A stretch of 15,113 bases of DNA. Source: Muribaculaceae bacterium (lineage in GTDB: Bacteria > Bacteroidota > Bacteroidia > Bacteroidales > Muribaculaceae). Within the stretch, counting starts at the first letter, position 1; each line of letters opens with the position of its first letter. The notes under the pieces were generated by a model. That model saw only the letters and a program-made list of their open reading frames with translations, was not told the origin of the DNA and searched no databases. This document shows positions 1 through 6,740 of this stretch, piece after piece. The stretch spans positions 1 through 15,113 of the forward strand of contig JAIDBM010000261.1 in the NCBI GenBank assembly GCA_029056365.1, given 5' to 3'. Made by a program: the position numbers and the translations under genes.

Positions 1-7
1 AAAACAA

Positions 8-80
8 GGCGATTTAGTGTAGTGGCCTAGCACGCCACCCTCTCAAGGTGGAGACTCGGGTTCGATTCCCGAATTCGCTA
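8..80 (+). tRNA. tRNA-Glu, anticodon CTC
   Basis: The sequence folds as a complete cloverleaf. The acceptor stem is 8-14 with 73-79, including a G-T wobble at the first pair and a T-T mismatch at 13/74. The D stem is 17-20 with 30-33, and the D loop contains GG. The anticodon stem is 35-39 with 47-51, with a 7-base loop 40-46. The T stem is 56-60 with 68-72, with loop TTCGATT. Bases 42-44 read CTC, which decodes GAG (glutamate). Position 80 is the discriminator A. The 3' CCA is not encoded. The gene lies close to the window edge, so it may belong to a longer tRNA cluster that cannot be seen here. Confidence 0.9.
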
Positions 81-81
81 C

Positions 82-110
82 AAAAGCTGAGCAGACGCTC
101 AGCTTTTTTA
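82..110. terminator. Bidirectional intrinsic terminator between tRNA-Glu and coaE
   Basis: A perfect 7-bp stem (GCTGAGC at 86-92 with GCTCAGC at 97-103) closes the 4-base loop AGAC. It is flanked by AAAA on the left and TTTTTT on the right, so both strands show a hairpin followed by a T-run. It sits between the convergent tRNA (plus strand) and coaE (minus strand, stop at 120-122), where it could end both transcripts. Confidence 0.85.
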
Positions 111-119
111 TTTTAAAGC

Positions 120-674
120 CTATATTCTTCCAAGCAACTCCAGAATCCGGGGCAAAACCGGACTGACACCATCATTGACAATCAGTTCCGCCCCCGGCAC
201 CGATTCAGCGCGTTGAGCCTCAATCCGCGCCCTTACATCATCGGCACATACCGCATTACGCAGCATCACACGTCTGATTCTCAGCTCCTCCGGAGCATAT
301 ACCTGCCACACCTTATCGGCCATTTCCACCAGGCCTCCGCTAAGCGGAATAGCCGTTTCCACAAACAAATCGTGATTCATGTCAATGCGGCGGCGCAAAT
401 CGGCTCTTACCGCACCATGCACAATGGCATTGAGCGCGGCAAGCTTTTCTGAATCGGAAAAAACAAGCTCCGACAGCCGCCTGCGGTCGATTCTTCCGCC
501 CGCATCCACAACCTCCAAAGACAGCTCTGCCGCAATACGGCATTTAATGCCTGCATCGGAATCCATTAGTCTGCGGGCCTCGGAATCACAATCGTATACT
601 TCATGACCGCAGGCACGCAGAATGTTGCTTACAACACTCTTGCCGCTTCCGATTCCACCGGTTACAAGTATCAT
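120..674 (-). CDS. coaE: Dephospho-CoA kinase
   Basis: This 184-residue cytoplasmic P-loop kinase phosphorylates the 3'-hydroxyl of dephospho-CoA with ATP, the last step of coenzyme A synthesis. The Walker A motif GGIGSGKS is at residues 6-13. The family segment YDCDSEARRLM follows at about 27-37, and a CoaE-type C-terminal half ends in INDG-like IVNDGV. The length is a little under the usual ~200 aa. At about residues 83-88 the usual His-Pro of the family (IVHP) reads IVHGAV, a small departure from consensus. ATG is the start: it follows the ybbR stop by one base (TGA T ATG), so the two genes are probably translationally coupled. coaE is the last gene of the nusB-yajC-ybbR-coaE string. Confidence 0.93.
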   Translation of the reverse strand: MILVTGGIGSGKSVVSNILRACGHEVYDCDSEARRLMDSDAGIKCRIAAELSLEVVDAGGRIDRRRLSELVFSDSEKLAALNAIVHGAVRADLRRRIDMNHDLFVETAIPLSGGLVEMADKVWQVYAPEELRIRRVMLRNAVCADDVRARIEAQRAESVPGAELIVNDGVSPVLPRILELLGRI

Positions 675-675
675 A

Positions 676-1662
676 TCATTTGCTTATATAATAATCAACC
701 GAATCTACCTCCAGACGAACATTCTGAAGCACGGCCGGAACATTTCGAAGACGCAGTTTCACACGACCGCTTCCTCCCGGCGCTCTATCGTCATAGTCCG
801 CAATAACCTTGAACTCAGGAGCTGACTTTGTGTAAGCGCTCATAGGTATCATATATATCACATTCACCTTTGCAGGGAAAGTAATCAACCTGCTTCCGTG
901 TGGAGCGTTCACGCTCTCTATCACCACAGGCCTGCTCTTGATTATCAAAGGCTCCACTGCCACAGTAAGAGTCGCACTGTCAGGAACAACCCGCGAACCC
1001 GCCACCGGAGGCAACAGACGGACCCGTCGGACAAGAGTAGAGGAAATATCATCGAATCTCAGCGGCTCGGTTGTTACCGCTGTAATCCTGCTGCTCAAGG
1101 GAGTGGCCGAGTAAACTCTGGCACTGTCGACATTAAGCACCGGCTGCCCCACCATCGAACAACCAGGAGCCGTGGAGACATTGCAGTCGAGCACTATAGG
1201 CAACTGCACCGGAGGCGCCGATGTGTACAATACAATCAAAGAATCAGGTGACACAAGAGTGGCATTGGCACCTCCCACACTCTGCCGCACTATACCCTTC
1301 ATTTCCGCATCGCCAAGCCGTATGCCTCGCTGAGAACGGTAAAGGCGAAAATCTATGTCGGCAGTCGCCGGATGTCCGAAAATATAGCGCAGCAGCTGCG
1401 ATCCCTTTCCCCTTGCCGACACCTGGACATGATCAGGAACATCCGATATAATCGTTACCGTGTCAGGCACATGAACCAGACGAACAGGAACGCGGAGGTC
1501 AAAAGTTGATTCCTCGTTCAGAGTCATCACACACCATAATGCCGCAGCAATAGCCACAAACACCATGAAGGTCATAAAATTATGACCTTGCTTACTTTTC
1601 AGCATAACAGCCAACCGAACCGAAAAACGGTGCAGCCGTAATTTAAGCCGCCGGATATTCAT
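676..1662 (-). CDS. YbbR-like (CdaR family) membrane-anchored protein
   Basis: This 328-residue protein has a basic N-terminus, one transmembrane segment at about residues 29-48 (TFMVFVAIAAALWCVM) and a long extracytoplasmic part rich in beta strands. That is the layout of proteins with YbbR repeats. The string VPVRLVHVPD and segments such as DVPDHVQVSARGKGS fit the first YbbR repeat. In Firmicutes the YbbR protein CdaR binds and regulates the diadenylate cyclase CdaA. In Bacteroidales the role is less clear, and no cyclase gene is in this window, so that function is inferred only from the family. It lies between yajC and coaE, as in other Bacteroidales. The 65-base gap to yajC holds a strong hairpin. 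Confidence 0.8.
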   Translation of the reverse strand: MNIRRLKLRLHRFSVRLAVMLKSKQGHNFMTFMVFVAIAAALWCVMTLNEESTFDLRVPVRLVHVPDTVTIISDVPDHVQVSARGKGSQLLRYIFGHPATADIDFRLYRSQRGIRLGDAEMKGIVRQSVGGANATLVSPDSLIVLYTSAPPVQLPIVLDCNVSTAPGCSMVGQPVLNVDSARVYSATPLSSRITAVTTEPLRFDDISSTLVRRVRLLPPVAGSRVVPDSATLTVAVEPLIIKSRPVVIESVNAPHGSRLITFPAKVNVIYMIPMSAYTKSAPEFKVIADYDDRAPGGSGRVKLRLRNVPAVLQNVRLEVDSVDYYISK

Positions 1663-1678
1663 TGTTGTGGCTAAGGCA

Positions 1679-1709
1679 ATCCTGTCTCATGCGTGGCATG
1701 AAACAGGAT
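1679..1709 (-). other. Strong intercistronic RNA hairpin between yajC and ybbR
   Basis: Bases 1679-1692 and 1696-1709 form an inverted repeat around a 3-base loop. Read as minus-strand RNA, all 14 pairs form, with one U-G wobble in the middle. In the plus strand that position is a C-A mismatch. The stem is AUCCUGUUUCAUGC closing the loop CAC. No T-run follows it (next bases TTGCC), so it does not look like a simple intrinsic terminator. It may be a processing, stability or partial termination element inside the operon. That role is inference. Confidence 0.65.
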
Positions 1710-1727
1710 CACAGTATTATGTCTATA

Positions 1728-2030
1728 TTATTTCTGTGTTGCTTCGTTGGCGGCATCGGCCGAAGGATATACCGAACCCTTGTCGATACGCAGACGAACA
1801 CCATCAGCGACCTCTACGATAAAGCAAGTTTCTTTTACATCCTTTATCGTACCGTGTATTCCACCGGCTGTAACAATCTTCTGGCCTGCGGAGAGACTTT
1901 CACGGAATTTACGGATTTCTTTCTGACGCTTCTGCTGCGGGCGAATCATAAAGAAATAAAAAATCACAATAAGAGCCACAATCATGAATATTGAATTCAT
2001 CGGATTTGGCTGAGCTTGAAGGAGGATCAT
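1728..2030 (-). CDS. yajC: Sec translocon accessory subunit YajC
   Basis: This is a 100-residue small membrane protein. It has one hydrophobic helix at about residues 12-28, followed by the diagnostic FFMIRPQQKRQKE motif, and a basic then mixed cytoplasmic domain containing GQKIVTAGGIHGTI, all typical of YajC. In E. coli YajC binds SecDF and supports protein export through SecYEG. No secD or secF is in view. The start ATG at 2030 gives a short polar lead before the helix; Met11 is an alternative start. It sits 69 bases downstream of nusB with no promoter or terminator that I can recognise in the gap, so co-transcription is likely. Confidence 0.93.
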   Translation of the reverse strand: MILLQAQPNPMNSIFMIVALIVIFYFFMIRPQQKRQKEIRKFRESLSAGQKIVTAGGIHGTIKDVKETCFIVEVADGVRLRIDKGSVYPSADAANEATQK

Positions 2031-2099
2031 TTTGTTATTTTTGATTGTGAATATTGTTTTCTATTACTCGGGTTTTATGCGACACTGCCTGTATCAGGT

Positions 2100-3521
2100 T
2101 CAGTTTTTCTTCAACAGGCCTTCCTTTTCAAGATATGTAACGACAGCATATAAAATTCCGTTTACAAACTGGCCGCTGCGCGATGTGCTGTAGTTATTGG
2201 CTATCTCTACATATTCGTTCATTGTAACAGGCACCGGAATCGACGGATAATTCATCAGCTCGGCAATCGCGCATGTCATGATTACGATATCCATGAAGGC
2301 AAGCCGTTCCGAATCCCACTGGTCGACGTTTATGAAACGGTCGATATACTCGCGGTACATCTCGCGGTTCTCCACGGCCAGACTGAACAGTTCGGAGCCG
2401 AAAGCGGCATCTTCCTCATCCTTGTATTCAGGCAGAAGCGACACCTCGGAATCGGGATTCTTTGCGAAATGCCCTATTGTCTTGAGCACAAAGGTTGTCA
2501 TGATTTCAAGGTCGTCGTTCCAGAAAATGGAACGATTCTCAAGTTCCTCGGCAAAATCGTCGCTTGTAAGAATCACGTTCTTGACCAGATTTCGCCACAG
2601 ACTGCAGTCGCCCTCATAGCTCCGCTCCGGCGATTTCATGTACTCCTGATATATGTCCGAAGCCACAATGCTGTCGAGCAGTTTTTTTATTAGCGCCGGC
2701 TCATCGGCCCATCGCATCGGATGATCCTTGAGATATTTCTGCAGGCCTTCGTTTTCCTTCAATCTTGCCACCAGCGCATTGTTTATGAAGCGGGTGTTGG
2801 GATTACGGTCCTGGTCGGTTGCAAGGTATTTACGTTTTGCGTTTTCTATGCGGTCGGCCTGAGCGTTGGTAAGTTCAATTATCAGGCCGAAAATATGGTG
2901 ATAGAGACCATATGCCGTATCAAGCGAACGCTGAAGATCGGAATGCGCGTTTCGGTATGCTGCCCTTGAATCGTTGTATGCTTCAAGTGTGGCAACCGCC
3001 TGACGCAGACCCGCCTCATAGCCTACCTGACTGAATTCGGGATTTGAACGGAATGCTTTTTCAACGGCTTCCGATGTGGCAATAACTGTTGTTATAAGCG
3101 AAGTCCACAGTCTCACATCATCTTCAAGAGTGAGTTTGCGGCGCTTGGCGTAATCGGCATATACAGCCGATTCGCCTATGGCATCGGCAAGTGAAGGAAC
3201 GCATGTACGCAATGCCTCATACGAGCCGTTGCCCTTGAGCATGGCATTTTTTATGGCATCGGTATCAAGTAGCGCCTTGCCTACACGGTTGGTGCTGAGC
3301 TTCGGCGGGAGAACCGCAGCCTGTCGGTTGCCTCTGCGCTGAGGGTTGCAGCCGCTCAATTCAATAATCAACTGCAATACATCGAGATAAACTGAATATG
3401 CGAAACGTTTGTCACGCGATGCCGCCTCTGGAGCGGGATCAATTCGGAATTCACTGCGTGTAAGCAGGTAAGCGTACAGCATCTGCACTACCTTAACTCT
3501 GATAAGTATGCGGTTGACCAT
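2100..3521 (-). CDS. nusB: Long NusB-family transcription antitermination factor with an internal duplication
   Basis: The N-terminus (MVNRILIRVKVVQMLYAY) and the C-terminal third resemble Bacteroidales NusB. The latter includes WDSERLAFMDIVIM at about 402-415, IPVPVTMNEYVEIANNYS at 428-445 and the final helix up to EKEGLLKK. NusB binds boxA RNA with ribosomal protein S10 and supports antitermination of rRNA operons. At 473 aa it is much longer than the ~310 aa I recall for Bacteroides and the ~140 aa of E. coli. The extra length is a second, diverged copy of the N-terminal helical region: residues about 14-163 repeat at about 178-333. The frame is open throughout, with no sign of a frameshift. 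A strong Bacteroidetes-type promoter lies just upstream, and yajC follows. Confidence 0.9.
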   Translation of the reverse strand: MVNRILIRVKVVQMLYAYLLTRSEFRIDPAPEAASRDKRFAYSVYLDVLQLIIELSGCNPQRRGNRQAAVLPPKLSTNRVGKALLDTDAIKNAMLKGNGSYEALRTCVPSLADAIGESAVYADYAKRRKLTLEDDVRLWTSLITTVIATSEAVEKAFRSNPEFSQVGYEAGLRQAVATLEAYNDSRAAYRNAHSDLQRSLDTAYGLYHHIFGLIIELTNAQADRIENAKRKYLATDQDRNPNTRFINNALVARLKENEGLQKYLKDHPMRWADEPALIKKLLDSIVASDIYQEYMKSPERSYEGDCSLWRNLVKNVILTSDDFAEELENRSIFWNDDLEIMTTFVLKTIGHFAKNPDSEVSLLPEYKDEEDAAFGSELFSLAVENREMYREYIDRFINVDQWDSERLAFMDIVIMTCAIAELMNYPSIPVPVTMNEYVEIANNYSTSRSGQFVNGILYAVVTYLEKEGLLKKN

Positions 3522-3553
3522 ATGAAATGTTCTATCTTTGTATTTTTGCGCTG

Positions 3554-3585
3554 CAAATTTAGCAAATATTTATGAGAGTGACAAA
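3554..3585 (-). promoter_or_regulatory. Bacteroidetes-type promoter for nusB-yajC-ybbR-coaE
   Basis: On the minus strand a -33 TTTG (3585-3582) is followed by a 20-base spacer and a perfect -7 element TAAATTTG (3561-3554, consensus TAnnTTTG). Both elements and the spacing match the known Bacteroidetes primary sigma factor promoter. Transcription would start near 3547-3549, leaving a leader of about 27 bases before the nusB ATG at 3521. It would let nusB and the genes after it be expressed independently of thiL. Confidence 0.75.
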
Positions 3586-3637
3586 AGTTTGGCGCTGTTT
3601 GTGTCTGCGGGATTATTACAGAATAGTGGTGAATGCG

Positions 3638-4660
3638 TTATTTCAACGGATTCCAGCCTTGCGCCGTAAGGGGAATCTCGCCTTCTCCATCGCGGGTCAC
3701 AAGCACAGAACCGAGTTCCGGCCGTGTAATGTATCCTATCACTTTCACACCTTCGATTTTTTCAACCTTTTCGCGGTCGGTAAGAGGTACAGTAAAAAGC
3801 AGCTCATAGTCCTCGCCTCCGTTAAGGGCGGCGGTAACAAGATTCATGTTAAGTTCCTCCGCCATAACCGCTGTCTGATAATCAATCGGTATGCGGTCTT
3901 CATACACACGGCATCCGACATTGCTGTCGCGGCATATATGAATCAGTTCCGACGACAGGCCGTCGCTCACATCAATCATCGATGTAGGTCTGATTCCTTC
4001 TTTTGCCAGAGCTTCCACTATATCACGTCTGGCTTCCGGTTTAAGCTGGCGTTCAACAAGATATTCCTTACCGGCGAAATCGGGCACAAAATCCTTGCGT
4101 CCGGCCGATGCCACCTTTTCCCGTTCAAGAAGCTGCAGGCCCATATAAGCCGCACCCAGATCGCCGCTCACACATATCAGATCGGTATCTGCGGCACCGC
4201 TCCGACGAACCACATCATCGGCCTTTGCATCGCCGATACACGTAACCGAAATCACAAGCCCCTGATGCGAGGCACATGTGTCGCCGCCTACAATATCCAC
4301 TCCGTAAATCTGACATGCAAGGCGTATGCCGGCATATAGTTCCTCGATATGCTCCACAGTAAAACGTTTGCTGATGCCAAGCCCTACCGTAATCTGACGC
4401 GGAGTGCCGTTCATTGCATAGATGTCGCTGAAATTCACTACAGCCGCTTTGTAACCCAGATGTTTCAAAGGAACATAAATGAGGTCGAAGTGCACATTTT
4501 CCAGCAACATGTCTGTGGTCACAAGCACTCTGGTGTCGGGATACGACAACACGGCGGCATCATCGCCCACTGCAAGCTCGCTGGCCTGATTCTGATTCTT
4601 AAGTCCGGCTGTAAGACGGTCGATCAGACCGAATTCGCCTAATTCTGATATTTCTGACAT
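3638..4660 (-). CDS. thiL: Thiamine-monophosphate kinase
   Basis: ThiL phosphorylates thiamine monophosphate with ATP to make thiamine diphosphate, the active cofactor. Family motifs appear in order: SELGEFGLIDRL at the N-terminus, VGDDAAVL, VTTDMLLENVHF, VVNFSDIYAMNGTP, DIVGGDT, MIDVSDGLSSEL and LNGGEDYELLF. The Asp-rich motifs bind Mg-nucleotide. I chose the ATG at 4660 (MSEISELGEFGLIDRL, 340 aa). The reading frame is open to 4687, but those nine extra residues (MFFVEPTLY) are not typical, and Bacteroidales homologues start near the chosen Met. It is separated from punA by a terminator-like hairpin and from nusB by a promoter, so it may be a short unit or fed by read-through from punA. I see no TPP riboswitch and no other thiamine genes here. 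Confidence 0.93.
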   Translation of the reverse strand: MSEISELGEFGLIDRLTAGLKNQNQASELAVGDDAAVLSYPDTRVLVTTDMLLENVHFDLIYVPLKHLGYKAAVVNFSDIYAMNGTPRQITVGLGISKRFTVEHIEELYAGIRLACQIYGVDIVGGDTCASHQGLVISVTCIGDAKADDVVRRSGAADTDLICVSGDLGAAYMGLQLLEREKVASAGRKDFVPDFAGKEYLVERQLKPEARRDIVEALAKEGIRPTSMIDVSDGLSSELIHICRDSNVGCRVYEDRIPIDYQTAVMAEELNMNLVTAALNGGEDYELLFTVPLTDREKVEKIEGVKVIGYITRPELGSVLVTRDGEGEIPLTAQGWNPLK

Positions 4661-4680
4661 ATAAAGAGTCGGTTCGACAA

Positions 4681-4730
4681 AAAACAATTAACGGAGCAGA
4701 CGCAGCCGATTATAAGCCGCGTCTGTTCCG
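4681..4730 (-). terminator. Terminator-like hairpin between punA and thiL
   Basis: Bases 4692-4703 and 4719-4730 form a 12-position inverted repeat around a 15-base loop. In the minus strand the stem is CGGAACAGACGC/GCGTCTGCTCCG with one A-C mismatch. It is followed by TTAATTGTTTTTTG, a T-rich tail. It lies just after the punA stop, so it could end or attenuate the sppA-lpxK-punA transcript before thiL. The long loop and the mismatch make complete termination uncertain. Confidence 0.55.
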
Positions 4731-4748
4731 GTACATAAAATTATGCCA

Positions 4749-5564
4749 TTATACTCTGAGTATCACTTCTTTCATAAGTTCCACCACTATAGGCTGAGCC
4801 TTTACAGCGGCTTTCTGCACTTCCTCATGAGAAGGAACTTCGGTGATATCCTTACCGCCAAGATCGGTTATTACACTTACGCCGAACACACGCATTGATG
4901 CATGACGGGCCACAATAACCTCCGGTACGGTACTCATGCCCACCGCATCGCCTCCGATCACACGGAAATATTCATATTCGGCCGGAGTCTCGAATGTCGG
5001 TCCGGGCGTGCCCACATAAACACCGTGCATGACACGGATGTTCTTTTCGGCCGCCACAGCATCGGCAATAGCCACAAGAGCTTTGTCGTATGGTTCAGTC
5101 ATTGCGGGGAAACGCGGGCCAAGTTCCTCGTAGTTCTTGCCACGGAGCGGGTTTTCAGGGAAGAGGTTGATATGGTCGGTGATAATCATTACATCGCCCA
5201 CCTTGAATTCTTTGTTCATTCCGCCGGCAGCGTTGCTCACAAAGAGAGTTTCAATCCCAAGCGCCTTCATCACCCTTACCGGGAATGTCACCTGTTTCAT
5301 GTCGTATCCTTCATAATAGTGGAAGCGACCCTGCATAGCCATTACACGGCGACCGCCCAGAGTTCCGAATATCAGATTGCCGCTATGGCCTTCGACAGTG
5401 CTGACAGGAAAATTCGGAATATCCTTGTATGCGATATACTGTTTGTTCTCTATATGGTCGACAAGAGCACCGAGTCCGGTGCCGAGTATGATGCCTATCC
5501 CCGGCATTTCGCCCTCGACATGGTTTCTGATCCATTGGGCGGTTTCATTGATTTTCTGAAGCAT
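4749..5564 (-). CDS. punA: Purine-nucleoside phosphorylase (trimeric, PNP/MTAP family)
   Basis: This 271-residue cytoplasmic enzyme splits purine nucleosides with phosphate to give the free base and ribose-1-phosphate (purine salvage). Motifs seen are LGTGLG at 27-32, VEGHSGN at 57-63 (phosphate-site region), QGRFHYYEGY at 78-87, NAAGGMN at 111-117, GPTFETPAEY at 188-197 and GMSTVPEVIVAR at 209-220. Together they place it in the low-molecular-mass trimeric class. By alignment to the human enzyme, Glu192 corresponds to Glu201 and His246 to His257. Asn243 is replaced by Asp234 (ITDLGG), a residue that contacts the base. It starts 10 bases after the lpxK stop, so the two are very likely co-transcribed. 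The symbol follows common Bacteroidales usage. Confidence 0.92.
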   Translation of the reverse strand: MLQKINETAQWIRNHVEGEMPGIGIILGTGLGALVDHIENKQYIAYKDIPNFPVSTVEGHSGNLIFGTLGGRRVMAMQGRFHYYEGYDMKQVTFPVRVMKALGIETLFVSNAAGGMNKEFKVGDVMIITDHINLFPENPLRGKNYEELGPRFPAMTEPYDKALVAIADAVAAEKNIRVMHGVYVGTPGPTFETPAEYEYFRVIGGDAVGMSTVPEVIVARHASMRVFGVSVITDLGGKDITEVPSHEEVQKAAVKAQPIVVELMKEVILRV

Positions 5565-5574
5565 TTTATGGTAG

Positions 5575-6687
5575 TTATTGATTGTTGGTTAAACCTTTTC
5601 TTTGCCGTAAAAGTTCACGCACGGCTTCGATGAAAGTTTCTTTTTCTGTAAATTTAAGGAAATCGACCTCTATCGGCAGATAGTAAATCACCGATTTCAG
5701 CTCATGCGGGAAATAGGGGTTGGTAGAAAGCCTTACCGCATCCTTTTCTGTGGTTATTATAAGTCTTCGCCGTCCTCGAAGCGAATCGAAACGTCTTTTA
5801 ATGTTTTCAAGATCCTTTCGGGTGTAGTTATGATGGTCGGGATAAACGTTAATCTTAACCTTGGCCCTGTAGCTTTTTATCTGGCGGACGAACGGACGCG
5901 GATTCCCAATGCCGCTAAGTATCAGTATCGAGTCTTCTGCGTCAAGCCACTCAAGATGCGGTATCGCGTTTACTTCGGCAGGAAACAGAGGTTTGAGCGG
6001 GCAATAATTATATCGCGAGAAAAAAAGGAATTGCGATGGAGGCGGATACAGGTTCAGATTATTCTTAAGAATGCGGCAGTCAACCGGTTTGATTGCCTCC
6101 GGACATTTCGACACCACCACCACATCGGCACGGTATATTCCCCGTGCGCTTTCGCGCAAACGCCCGTAAGGCAGCATTCTGTCGGCATATACCGGTTTGG
6201 CGAATTCTGTAATCAGCACCGAAACAGTAGGCTTTACATAGCGGTGCTGGAAAGCATCGTCAAGAATAACGAGGTCAATGTCCGGGTCGATCTTCAACAA
6301 CTCGTTGATGCCCCGCACCCTGTCTTCACACACCACCACACGCACCTGACCGTTGAATTTATGGTACATCTGGTACGGCTCATCGCCTATATCGCGAGGA
6401 GTGGAATGCGATGTCGCTGTGACAAAGCCCTTGGTCTGGCGTTTATACCCTCGTGAAAGCACGGCGAGATGATGACTGTGTCGCAAGCCTTCGACAAGAT
6501 ATTCCGTATGAGGCGTCTTGCCGCTTCCGCCAGCCACAAGGTTGCCGACAACTACTACTGGAACTTTGAATGTATGCTGCCGCAATATATTCCAGTCGAA
6601 CAGTTTATTGCGTGCCCATGTCACCAGCCCGTAGATAGCAGAAGCGGGCAGCAACACAAAGTTAGCATATATTCTTTTAAGTTTCAA
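5575..6687 (-). CDS. lpxK: Tetraacyldisaccharide 4'-kinase (lipid A synthesis)
   Basis: LpxK transfers phosphate from ATP to the 4' position of the lipid A disaccharide precursor, at the inner face of the cytoplasmic membrane. The 370-residue protein has the expected hydrophobic N-terminal segment (FVLLPASAIYGLVTW). Next come the Walker A region VAGGSGKTPHTEYL at about 51-64, GDEPYQM at 101-107 and the family motif LDDAFQHR at 142-149. No ATG fits. The frame upstream is closed by a TAA at 6712-6714, and the TTG at 6687 is the earliest plausible start, giving LKLKRIYANF at the N-terminus. The GTG at codon 11 would cut into the membrane segment. It lies 53 bases after sppA and 10 bases before punA. 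It indicates a Gram-negative envelope with lipid A. Confidence 0.92.
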   Translation of the reverse strand: MKLKRIYANFVLLPASAIYGLVTWARNKLFDWNILRQHTFKVPVVVVGNLVAGGSGKTPHTEYLVEGLRHSHHLAVLSRGYKRQTKGFVTATSHSTPRDIGDEPYQMYHKFNGQVRVVVCEDRVRGINELLKIDPDIDLVILDDAFQHRYVKPTVSVLITEFAKPVYADRMLPYGRLRESARGIYRADVVVVSKCPEAIKPVDCRILKNNLNLYPPPSQFLFFSRYNYCPLKPLFPAEVNAIPHLEWLDAEDSILILSGIGNPRPFVRQIKSYRAKVKINVYPDHHNYTRKDLENIKRRFDSLRGRRRLIITTEKDAVRLSTNPYFPHELKSVIYYLPIEVDFLKFTEKETFIEAVRELLRQRKGLTNNQ

Positions 6688-6740
6688 TCTATTCGCTTTT
6701 ATATAGTGAGTTTATAACAGCATCCGAAGCCGCAGTATTT

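Noticed and set aside
2088..2098. Small palindrome CCTG-TAT-CAGG after nusB
   Set aside because: Only four pairs and no T-run; likely chance.
3572..4339. Long open frame of 255 codons on the plus strand, antisense to thiL
   Set aside because: It overlaps thiL, which has clear motifs. Its translation shows no family features, and it starts inside the nusB promoter region.
4661..4687. Upstream start for ThiL adding nine residues
   Set aside because: The extra residues are not like ThiL N-termini, and the downstream Met begins the conserved SELGEFGLIDRL region.
4902..5633. Plus-strand open frame of 243 codons over punA and the end of lpxK
   Set aside because: It is a shadow of well-recognised genes on the other strand. 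The product is rich in His, Arg and Ser with no recognisable domain.
6658..6670. TAnnTTTG-like string on the minus strand inside the start of lpxK
   Set aside because: It lies within the coding sequence (codons A-N-F) with no -33 partner, so it is probably chance.
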